From NCBI GenBank assembly GCA_024275555.1, contig JAJRYW010000255.1, positions 1-11,620 of the forward strand: a stretch of 11,620 nt of DNA, given 5' to 3'. The position numbers were made by a program, and so were the translations under genes. Positions 6,653-11,620 of the stretch are shown here, one piece after another. Origin of the DNA: Calditrichota bacterium (GTDB lineage: Bacteria; Calditrichota; Calditrichia; RBG-13-44-9; J075). How positions within the stretch are numbered: position 1 is the first letter of the stretch; each line of letters begins with the position of its first letter. The notes below the pieces were generated by a model that did not search any database, was not told the origin of the DNA, and was given only the letters and a program-made list of their open reading frames with translations.

Positions 6653-7432
6653 TCATCCCTCATCTTCCGCTTTGCGGTCCTTGGGCGGCAAGAAGGCCAT
6701 CAACTTTTGCTCTACTAAGCGGGGATTATCTCCGGATTGAATCGACAGGATTCCGGCGACCACCATTTCCCGCATTTGTACTTCATCCTTGGTGCGCTCT
6801 TTTAGTTTTCCTCCTAACGGCAGAAAGATGAAGTTGGCGATAACCGCCCCGTAGAAGGTGGTAATCAACGCCACAGCCATGGAAGGGCCGATGCTGGAAG
6901 GATCGGACATGGTCTGGAGCATAAAAACCAGGCCGATCAGGGTGCCGATCATCCCGAAGGCCGGGGCAAAGGCCCCAAAAGCCTCGAACATATTCTGACC
7001 GCGTTTGTGCCGTTCTTCCAGGTTGGAGATTTCCACATCCAGGATATCCCGCAGCAACTCCGGCTCGGTGCCGTCAATGGCCAGTTGCAAGCCGGTTTTA
7101 AGGAAGGGATCATCCAACTCCTTGATATGTACTTCCAGGGCCAGCAGCCCGTCTTTACGGGCTTCTTCAGCAAACTTTACCATCATCTCGATGGTTTCCT
7201 GGGGATTGGAGGCGTTATGCTGGATGGTCTGGCGGATGATCCCTGTAATTCCCAATACATCTTGCAGGGGAAATTGGATCATCACCGCGGCAAAGGTGCC
7301 GCCGACCACGATCAGAATCGAGGGGATGTTGATAAACCCGCCCAGCCCCCCCGCGGTCATAATCGAACCTAAAATGGCGGCGGTGCCCAGAAAGAAACCA
7401 ATCAACGTTGCCAGGTCTAGTGCTTTTTTCAT
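6653..7432 (-). CDS. motA: MotA/PomA-type stator subunit
   Basis: 259 residues with four hydrophobic segments (about 5-27, 34-53, 155-175, 185-208) and a cytoplasmic loop between the second and third. The loop contains the charged pair region ARKDGLLALE (91-100), which in the family contacts FliG. The third and fourth helices carry the conserved prolines in FAPAFGMIGTLIGL (155-168) and GPSMAVALITTFYGAVIAN (182-200). The threonines in MIGTL and ALITT match positions important for sodium use in PomA, so a sodium-driven motor is inferred. ATG at 7432-7430 lies two bases after the flbD stop, with GAGAAG upstream. Stop is TGA. It is probably co-transcribed with flbD from the sigma-28 promoter. Confidence 0.96.
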   Translation of the reverse strand: MKKALDLATLIGFFLGTAAILGSIMTAGGLGGFINIPSILIVVGGTFAAVMIQFPLQDVLGITGIIRQTIQHNASNPQETIEMMVKFAEEARKDGLLALEVHIKELDDPFLKTGLQLAIDGTEPELLRDILDVEISNLEERHKRGQNMFEAFGAFAPAFGMIGTLIGLVFMLQTMSDPSSIGPSMAVALITTFYGAVIANFIFLPLGGKLKERTKDEVQMREMVVAGILSIQSGDNPRLVEQKLMAFLPPKDRKAEDEG

Positions 7433-7434
7433 GG

Positions 7435-7644
7435 CTATTGCTTCTCAATTTGGATTCGTAAATTCTCAAAACAGCGTTGCCGGTAGTGCAATACTTTGGA
7501 AATCACATCTTCTACACTGTCTTTGACAATGATTTTCTTGCCGGTCATGGTGGTGATGATGGTATCCGGGGTGGATTCCACAAACTCGATCACCTCGGCA
7601 TTGATCGTAATGGATTTATCGTTGATTCGGGTAACGGTAATCAT
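7435..7644 (-). CDS. flbD: FlbD/SwrD family small flagellar protein
   Basis: 69 residues matching the small FlbD family (called SwrD in Bacillus). It starts MITVTRINDKSITINAEVIE, continues FVESTPDTIITTMTGKKIIV, and ends with a helical VEDVISKVLHY. The family nearly always sits between flgE and motA, as here, and SwrD is reported to raise flagellar torque in Bacillus; this is not the unrelated Caulobacter transcription factor FlbD. ATG at 7644-7642; the ribosome binding site (AGAGAA) is modest. It is the first gene after the sigma-28 promoter, with a predicted leader of about 42 bases, and ends two bases before motA, so the two are likely coupled. Confidence 0.93.
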   Translation of the reverse strand: MITVTRINDKSITINAEVIEFVESTPDTIITTMTGKKIIVKDSVEDVISKVLHYRQRCFENLRIQIEKQ

Positions 7645-7692
7645 AATTGTTCTCTAACTTTTCAGCCTATTGTTTTAATTCCTCGCTTCCAA

Positions 7693-7718
7693 TTATCGGC
7701 GAATAACGCTTCATTTTA
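7693..7718 (-). promoter_or_regulatory. Sigma-28 (FliA) promoter upstream of flbD-motA
   Basis: The minus strand carries TAAA (7718-7715), a 14-base spacer and GCCGATAA (7700-7693). The -10 element is identical to the sigma-28 consensus, and the spacing is in the accepted range for FliA/SigD. The predicted transcription start is near 7686, about 42 bases before flbD. Stator genes are classic sigma-28 (late) targets, so sequence and context agree. Confidence 0.82.
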
Positions 7719-7726
7719 ACCTATTC

Positions 7727-7762
7727 CGGCAACCCGCCGGTTATTGGGCCGGCCGGTTGCCG
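7727..7762 (-). other. Long hairpin between flgE and flbD
   Basis: Outer arms CGGCAACC (7727-7734) and GGTTGCCG (7755-7762) form 8 bp; after a single mismatch, GCCGG (7736-7740) and CCGGC (7749-7753) add 5 bp around an 8-base loop. It lies just upstream of the sigma-28 -35 element. It is not followed by a T-run on the minus strand (it is on the plus strand), so it is not a typical terminator for flgE, though it may slow polymerase or protect the 3' end of the flgE message. A third copy of GGTTGCCG is at 7802-7809. Confidence 0.7.
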
Positions 7763-7826
7763 TTTTAAGGATTTTATTTTGTCTTAGCGGTATCGTTTCC
7801 CGGTTGCCGCTGTATTAGGGTCGTCC

Positions 7827-7839
7827 TGACCGGCGGTCA
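7827..7839. other. Short perfect palindrome behind flgE
   Basis: TGACCG-G-CGGTCA is a 13-base palindrome with 6-bp arms and a single central base, 38 bases past the flgE stop. The one-base centre makes an RNA hairpin unlikely, so a protein-binding operator is possible; no partner is known. The rest of the 233-base spacer (7645-7877) holds the hairpin and promoter listed separately and no small gene I can support. Confidence 0.35.
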
Positions 7840-7877
7840 ACCTCCTTGCCTATGGCCGGAATTATCCGCTAAAGGTG

Positions 7878-9965
7878 TTACCGTTTCAACGAAGTCACCT
7901 CGGAGAGCATGTCATCGCTCACCGTGATGGTGCGGGCGTTGGCCTGGAAGGCCCGTTGCGCCACAATCATCTTGGTAAACTCTTCTGCCAGGTCTACGTT
8001 GGACTGTTCCAGCGCCCCGGAAACCACGTTGGTGTTGAAGCTGTCGCCGGCAGTGCCGATCACCGCATCGCCGGAATTGCCCGAGGTCTCGAAGAGATTG
8101 TTGTTGGCCCGGATCAGCCCGCCGGGATTGGTGAATTTCGCCAGGGCGATTTGTCCTAAGAGCTGGATGACCCCGTTGCTGAAGCTGCCGGTAATCTGGC
8201 CGGATTCATCGATGCTGATCAAATCCAGCACTCCCATACCGTAGCCGTCCTGGCTGGCAATTAGGGTGCTGCTGTTAAAACCGCTCATCTGGGTAATGCC
8301 GTCAAAGCTGCCGTTTTTGCCCGGGTCCAGGTTGATGCTCAGATTGTCGGCGTCGGTGCCGGGATTGATCTGCACCGAAGCCGCGCCGTCGTCATAGGTG
8401 AACTGCTTGATCGAGCCGTCGGTGTTAAACTCCACGAAACCGGTGGAACCGCCGGTGACCTGGGCCGGCTCGGGAACCTTGGCGGTCCAGGTCCAGCGAT
8501 TGGGGTTTTTGACATCCCGGGTGAAAATAAAGGTCAGGTCAACCCCGTTGCCCAGGGAATCGTAAACCGTGGTGGTGGAGGATTGCTGAACATCTTTGGC
8601 GGCCTGCCGCTCGGTATAATTCGAGGGCGTATTGTCAAAGATTTCATTAAAGGCGGTGCGGATGGTTGTGCCGGAGGCGTCGGTCGCCCGGATATCCATG
8701 TTGGTCAGCTCGTAAGCTTTACCGCCGTCGCCATTGATGATCAACGAACCCCGGTCGGGACTGATTTCGACGCCGTCGGAATTGGTCAGCCCCAGGAAGG
8801 TTTCGATCTGATTGGCGAAATCCAGGTAGGTGGTGCCGGCGCTGATGGTCAGCCCGCCGGGAGGCAGGCCGGAACCGCCCACCTGGGCGTTGATGGTGAC
8901 CAGGTCGGTCGCCGTCAGGCCCAGCGAGACGCCATTCTGATTGCGCAAATTTACTAAAGTGTCGTCGGCGCGGGCCACATGGGAAAATTCATCCGAGGTC
9001 AGGCTGCCGGCAAAAACATCGCCGTTTAAGGTCGAGAAAGCCTGGTTCAGCAAAGGATTGCTGCTATCGATGGTGATGTCGTTTGTTGCGCCGGAATCAT
9101 CCGTAAATACGATTTGGCCGGCGCCGTTCAATGACGCGGTAAAAGAACTGCCGGAAAAATCATTGTTGATTTCCGCAACCAGGTCATCCAGGGAATTGAA
9201 GGCGTCGTTGTCGGTGGAGGTGTCGGCGTCCACATAGATATAGGTGCGGGAGACGCCGGCCCCGTCGGTAACGGTGACGGTGGTGCTGTTGGGAATCAAC
9301 CCGGTGATGCTGCCGTTGGCAGTGCCGCTGGCGTAGAGTCCTTCCACATCGCTGTTGTCGCCTGCTTCTTCGATAGCGTAGAGCTGTTCGGTTTCCAGAA
9401 TGGTGCCCAGCGGGTTTTTGGAAACATCCAGGTTGCCCGCTAATTCCACATTGGTGGTTGCCACCGCCGCTATTTTCCGGTTAATCGGCAAACGCAGATC
9501 GGTAATGGGGGTTCCGGCGGTAATTTCGCCGTCCTGGTTGGCCAGGTAGCCCTGCAGCTTTAGCCCGCTGCCGGGAAGAATCAAGGTGTCCTCGGCATTA
9601 AATTGGAAGCCGCCGGCCCGGGTATAGTAACGCCGGGCTCCGTCGCTGACCACAAAAAAGCCTTCACCCTGGAGCGCCAGATCGGTGACCTGCCCGGTCG
9701 ATTCGATATTGCCCTGGGCAAAAATTGTGTCGATGGTGCTCACCGACATCCCCAGGCCAATTTGAATGGGGTTAGTGCCCCCGCGATTCGAAACCGGCTG
9801 GGTGGTTCCTTTTAATGTTTGAGCAAAAATCTCGCTAAATCCGATTCGCCCTACCTTAAAACCGGTTGTGTTGACATTGGCAATGTTGTTGCCAATTACA
9901 TCCATAAAGAGTTGGTGGTTACGCAACCCGGATACACCTGAAAATAAAGAACGCATCAAACCCAT
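7878..9965 (-). CDS. flgE: FlgE, flagellar hook protein (long form)
   Basis: 695 residues from the ATG at 9965-9963. This start is chosen because AAGGAGG (9980-9974) lies eight bases upstream and the family N-terminus MGLMRSLFSGVSGLRNHQ begins there; an in-frame ATG at 9986 would place that site inside the gene. The N-terminal D0 rod region (LFMDVIGNNIANVNTTGFKV) and the C-terminal D0 helix (SNVDLAEEFTKMIVAQRAFQ, then ANARTITVSDDMLSEV) are typical. FlgE polymerises into the hook. Enteric FlgE has about 400 residues; here the surface-exposed middle is enlarged, with stretches (about 240-300 and 360-410) resembling flagellin-hook IN repeats. No cysteine is present, so spirochaete-type lysinoalanine cross-linking is not expected. 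flgD lies upstream as expected for hook assembly. Confidence 0.96.
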   Translation of the reverse strand: MGLMRSLFSGVSGLRNHQLFMDVIGNNIANVNTTGFKVGRIGFSEIFAQTLKGTTQPVSNRGGTNPIQIGLGMSVSTIDTIFAQGNIESTGQVTDLALQGEGFFVVSDGARRYYTRAGGFQFNAEDTLILPGSGLKLQGYLANQDGEITAGTPITDLRLPINRKIAAVATTNVELAGNLDVSKNPLGTILETEQLYAIEEAGDNSDVEGLYASGTANGSITGLIPNSTTVTVTDGAGVSRTYIYVDADTSTDNDAFNSLDDLVAEINNDFSGSSFTASLNGAGQIVFTDDSGATNDITIDSSNPLLNQAFSTLNGDVFAGSLTSDEFSHVARADDTLVNLRNQNGVSLGLTATDLVTINAQVGGSGLPPGGLTISAGTTYLDFANQIETFLGLTNSDGVEISPDRGSLIINGDGGKAYELTNMDIRATDASGTTIRTAFNEIFDNTPSNYTERQAAKDVQQSSTTTVYDSLGNGVDLTFIFTRDVKNPNRWTWTAKVPEPAQVTGGSTGFVEFNTDGSIKQFTYDDGAASVQINPGTDADNLSINLDPGKNGSFDGITQMSGFNSSTLIASQDGYGMGVLDLISIDESGQITGSFSNGVIQLLGQIALAKFTNPGGLIRANNNLFETSGNSGDAVIGTAGDSFNTNVVSGALEQSNVDLAEEFTKMIVAQRAFQANARTITVSDDMLSEVTSLKR

Positions 9966-9973
9966 GGTTTGGT

Positions 9974-9980
9974 CCTCCTT
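9974..9980 (-). promoter_or_regulatory. Ribosome binding site that decides the flgE start
   Basis: AAGGAGG lies eight bases before ATG 9965-9963. A second in-frame ATG at 9986-9984 has a weaker AAGGA upstream and would add seven residues (MFKEDQT) not typical of FlgE, so the 9965 start is preferred. Confidence 0.75.
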
Positions 9981-10032
9981 GAACATTTATTCATCCTTGT
10001 TGTTGCCTCGCATCAATCGGTCAGCAAGGCGG

Positions 10033-10077
10033 CAGGGTTTCCTTCTGTGGGGTTGTTTACAGGAAGGGCCGACCCTG
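10033..10077 (-). other. Imperfect leader hairpin upstream of flgE
   Basis: Arms CAGGGT (10033-10038) and ACCCTG (10072-10077) enclose a second stem, CCTTCTG (10041-10047) with CAGGAAGG (10060-10067, one bulged G), around a 12-base loop. It lies in the 175-base gap before flgE, downstream of an AT-rich stretch (about 10083-10115). It could be a leader structure controlling flgE message or a processing site. No T-run follows on the transcribed strand. Confidence 0.5.
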
Positions 10078-10115
10078 TTATTTATTCAATTAACATTGCG
10101 ACAATTTTAATTTGA

Positions 10116-10137
10116 TCAGGTCATCTGTTCCTCCTTT
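10116..10137 (-). other. Orphan ribosome binding site with a two-codon ORF
   Basis: Directly behind the small flagellar gene the minus strand reads AAAGGAGGAAC (10137-10127), then ATG-ACC-TGA (10124-10116). This is one of the best ribosome binding sites in the window, yet it leads to only two codons. It may be the relic of a lost or displaced gene start, or a leader minigene for flgE. Confidence 0.5.
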
Positions 10138-10140
10138 CGG

Positions 10141-10545
10141 TTATTCTGTGACGACAACGGCAGAATCAATATTGGTAAAGACATTTTGCTGCAAACTTTC
10201 CTTATCCATTGCAGTAATCACCGTGCGTTTGGCGACGTTGACTATGAAAGCCATATCGTTGAGCAGGATCAAAGATTCCCGGGCGCCTTTTGCACTGGCT
10301 TGATCCACTGCGCTAACCAGTTTATCCAGTTAAGCTCCGTTTACCTCTAAGTTCCGGCTGAGGATGCGTGATTGCGCATGGGCCGAAAATTTGACTGCTT
10401 TGTCTTCATATTCCGCTAACTTGGTCTTGAGCAACTCCTGAAACCGAGCGCCCTTTTGAGGAGTCAGCGGGCTCGGCCCGGGCAACCCATCCACACCTCC
10501 AATAGGAATGAAGGGAGGGGTAATACCGTCGATTTTACCAGCCAT
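10141..10545 (-). pseudogene. Flagellar operon gene (TIGR02530-like) split by one in-frame stop
   Basis: Past the TAA at 10332-10330 the same frame continues for 62 residues to a TAA at 10143-10141. It reads LDKLVSAVDQASAKGARESL, ILLNDMAFIVNVAKRTVITA, MDKESLQQNVFTNIDSAVVV, which is the conserved second half of the family. The stop sits where relatives usually have an acidic or polar residue (RNxEL-x-x-[E/D]-L-x-KL), and no bases appear missing. One substitution such as GAA or CAA to TAA would explain it. The downstream half has no ATG near its start; a CTG just after the stop has GGAG five bases upstream, and an internal GTG is present. The intact second half suggests a recent mutation, a sequencing error, readthrough or reinitiation. 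TAA ends most genes here, so it is not a reassigned codon. Confidence 0.8.
10330..10545 (-). CDS. N-terminal part of a TIGR02530-like flagellar operon protein
   Basis: 71 residues from ATG 10545-10543, with AGAGGAGT eight bases upstream, to an in-frame TAA (10332-10330). The N-terminus is proline/glycine-rich (GITPPFIPIGGVDGLPGPSP), followed by ARFQELLKTKLAEYEDKAVKF and AHAQSRILSRN. The last part matches the conserved start of the small 'flagellar operon protein' found between flgD and flgE in many clusters. That family is about 110-135 residues, so this product would be only half the protein; the rest continues in frame after the stop. Its role is unknown, but the conserved position suggests hook assembly. 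flgD lies 41 bases upstream. Confidence 0.75.
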   Translation of the reverse strand: MAGKIDGITPPFIPIGGVDGLPGPSPLTPQKGARFQELLKTKLAEYEDKAVKFSAHAQSRILSRNLEVNGA

Positions 10546-10586
10546 CGTTTATACTCCTCTGTAGTATCATTCTTCCGCTCATCCTC

Positions 10587-11264
10587 TTACGGCAGCAGAA
10601 TTTCGTAAACATCCGCCAGGCGAATTTCAGTATCGCCCAAAATCAGCACCGGGCCGGCGCTGCCGTAACGCACCCCGGTAATCGTCCCGGTCATAAACGT
10701 GGTAACGGGAACAGCTTCGCCGTCGTTGTCCGTTGCTTCTACCCGGAACCGGTAATTCCCGGAGCTGAGCAGGTTGCCGTCCGAATCTTTGCCGTCCCAC
10801 TCATAATTGTTTTCGCCTTTATCCAGATTGTTCAGCTCGATGGTGTGCACCACGCTGCCGTCCTCATCCAGAATTTCGATCTTCACCTCTTTGGCGCTGC
10901 CGAACAGGTCAAACTGCATATTGACCGGGTCCTCGCCGTTCAGTTGAATTTCATCGCCGATGGCCCGCACTTCTTTGCCGATAACCGTGGCGGCCATGGT
11001 GTTGTTGATGGAAGAGGCCAGCAGGTAATTGGTTTGCAGGCTCTCCTGGAGCACAGCTTCGATGTTAAAAAGCTGTTCCACAGAGCTGAACTGGGCCAAC
11101 TGTGCACTGAAATCCGAACCTTCCATCGGATTGAGCGGGTCCTGATTGCTTAGCTGCGTAGTCAGTAAGCGCAGAAAATCTTCTTTGCCTAAAACAGACT
11201 CCGAGGAGGGCAGATTCGGCCCATTCGCGGGAGCCCCAAAGCTGGGTAAATTGTTAACATGCAT
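10587..11264 (-). CDS. flgD: FlgD, hook cap/scaffolding protein
   Basis: 225 residues from ATG 11264-11262, close to the usual ~230. The conserved N-terminal segment is present (LGKEDFLRLLTTQLSNQDPL, then NPMEGSDFSAQLAQFSSVEQ). A FlgD Ig-like/tudor part follows (about 110-220), including VKIEILDEDGSVVHTIELNN, NYEWDGKDSDGNLLSSGNYR and TFMTGTITGVRYGSAGPVLI. FlgD caps the growing hook and guides FlgE assembly. An in-frame ATG at 11312 would overlap fliK and add 16 residues (MCAGKALSLNTGEIKI) atypical of the family; the chosen start has AGGAG (11280-11276) upstream and leaves 34 bases after fliK. Confidence 0.95.
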   Translation of the reverse strand: MHVNNLPSFGAPANGPNLPSSESVLGKEDFLRLLTTQLSNQDPLNPMEGSDFSAQLAQFSSVEQLFNIEAVLQESLQTNYLLASSINNTMAATVIGKEVRAIGDEIQLNGEDPVNMQFDLFGSAKEVKIEILDEDGSVVHTIELNNLDKGENNYEWDGKDSDGNLLSSGNYRFRVEATDNDGEAVPVTTFMTGTITGVRYGSAGPVLILGDTEIRLADVYEILLP

Positions 11265-11298
11265 GATCTTTATCTCTCCTGTGTTAAGTGATAGTGCT

Positions 11299-11620
11299 TT
11301 ACCAGCGCACATCTACCCGCCCATCCCGGGTAAACGGGGAAGCCGGGCGGGACTGATTTATTGGCGAGCCGGCCTCAACGATTTTTCCGAAATTGGGTCC
11401 GGCGGCCCGGAATTGCTCGCCGGAATCGTTTGAAGTATGCTCGTGCTGATTCAGAAACTCATTAAAACTGATATCCAATTCATCTAACTGAATATCCAGC
11501 TCGGCCAAACGTTGGGTAAGCTGATCCTGGTGCTGTGCTAAAACCTGGCTGGCCTGCGGCTGCGAGGTCTCGATTTTGCCCCGGAGTCGGTTGTCCTTCA
11601 TCGAAAGCCGGATACGCAGG
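11299..11620 (-). CDS. fliK: FliK, hook-length control protein, C-terminal part (5' end beyond the window)
   Basis: The frame is open to the window edge and ends at TAA 11301-11299, giving about 106 C-terminal residues. It begins LRIRLSMKDNRLRGKIETSQ and continues VLAQHQDQLTQRLAELDIQL, then DELDISFNEFLNQHEH. This fits the FliK C-terminal (Flg_hook) domain, whose pattern is a beta-hairpin followed by a helix and 'L-x-x-L-x-x-x-L-x-x-L-x-I'. A polar disordered tail ending in RVDVRW follows. FliK measures hook length and triggers the FlhB export switch, whose NPTH site is present at the other end of the cluster. The position before flgD is the usual one. The methionine at 11601 is internal, not a start. 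Confidence 0.82.
   Translation of the reverse strand, partial: LRIRLSMKDNRLRGKIETSQPQASQVLAQHQDQLTQRLAELDIQLDELDISFNEFLNQHEHTSNDSGEQFRAAGPNFGKIVEAGSPINQSRPASPFTRDGRVDVRW

Noticed and set aside
7708..7721. A second sigma-54-like GG-N10-GC before flbD
   Set aside because: Only the GG and GC match; the flanking consensus is absent and it overlaps the much better sigma-28 element.
7727..7770. Hairpin followed by TTTT on the plus strand, read as a terminator
   Set aside because: The T-run is on the plus side, where no gene is transcribed toward it; on the minus strand no T-run follows.
10000..10030. Sigma-28-like ACCGATTG upstream of flgE
   Set aside because: The -10 match is poor and no TAAA lies at 14-16 bases; only a GAAA at about 16.
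10330..10332. Stop-codon reassignment (TAA read as an amino acid genome-wide)
   Set aside because: TAA is the normal stop of fliK, flgD, flgE, motB, fliL, fliM, fliN, fliP, fliQ and fliR in this window.

Overview
The window is one uninterrupted block of flagellar genes, all on the minus strand. In transcription order (high to low coordinates) they are fliK (3' part only), flgD, a small 'flagellar operon' gene split by an in-frame stop, flgE, flbD, motA, motB, fliL, fliM, fliN, fliO, fliP, fliQ, fliR and flhB (5' part only). I see no RNA gene, CRISPR array, transposase or plus-strand gene. The order matches the large fla/che-type clusters of Firmicutes, Thermotogae and several deep-branching Gram-negative phyla. 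A short FliN replaces FliY, and cheY is absent between the switch and export genes. Sigma-54 and sigma-28 promoter sequences, PomA/PomB-like stator proteins and GC of roughly 50% suggest a Gram-negative, non-proteobacterial bacterium, perhaps of the FCB/Calditrichota/KSB1 type. That placement is a low-confidence inference.

Layout. 11620-10141 carries hook assembly genes: the FliK C-terminus, the FlgD hook cap, and a TIGR02530-like gene interrupted by TAA. 10140-7878 carries a structured flgE leader and a long hook protein (695 aa). 7877-7645 is a 233-bp spacer with a strong hairpin and a near-consensus sigma-28 promoter in front of flbD-motA. 6652-6381 is a 272-bp spacer with a near-perfect sigma-54 promoter just upstream of motB. 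6380-1 holds the stator, fliL, C-ring and export-gate genes, mostly tightly packed with good ribosome binding sites. The exception is a 154-bp spacer between fliL and fliM.

How the genes work together. FliP, FliQ, FliR, FlhB and FliO make the type III export gate and its assembly factor. FliM and FliN form the switch and C-ring. MotA, MotB, FliL and FlbD make and tune the stator. FlgD, FlgE and FliK build the hook and set its length. The two internal promoters suggest that flbD-motA and motB onward can be transcribed separately, by different sigma factors.

Main points for a second look: (1) sigma-54 promoter before motB; (2) sigma-28 promoter before flbD; (3) the in-frame stop splitting the conserved small gene; (4) the fliL-fliM spacer, which looks like a ~142-bp insertion bounded by a 9-bp direct repeat that moved fliM away from its original ribosome binding site; (5) PomAB-like stator residues; (6) the enlarged FlgE; (7) an orphan ribosome binding site with a two-codon ORF, and a leader hairpin, before flgE. 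I found no wholly new system; the unusual content is in regulation and gene integrity.
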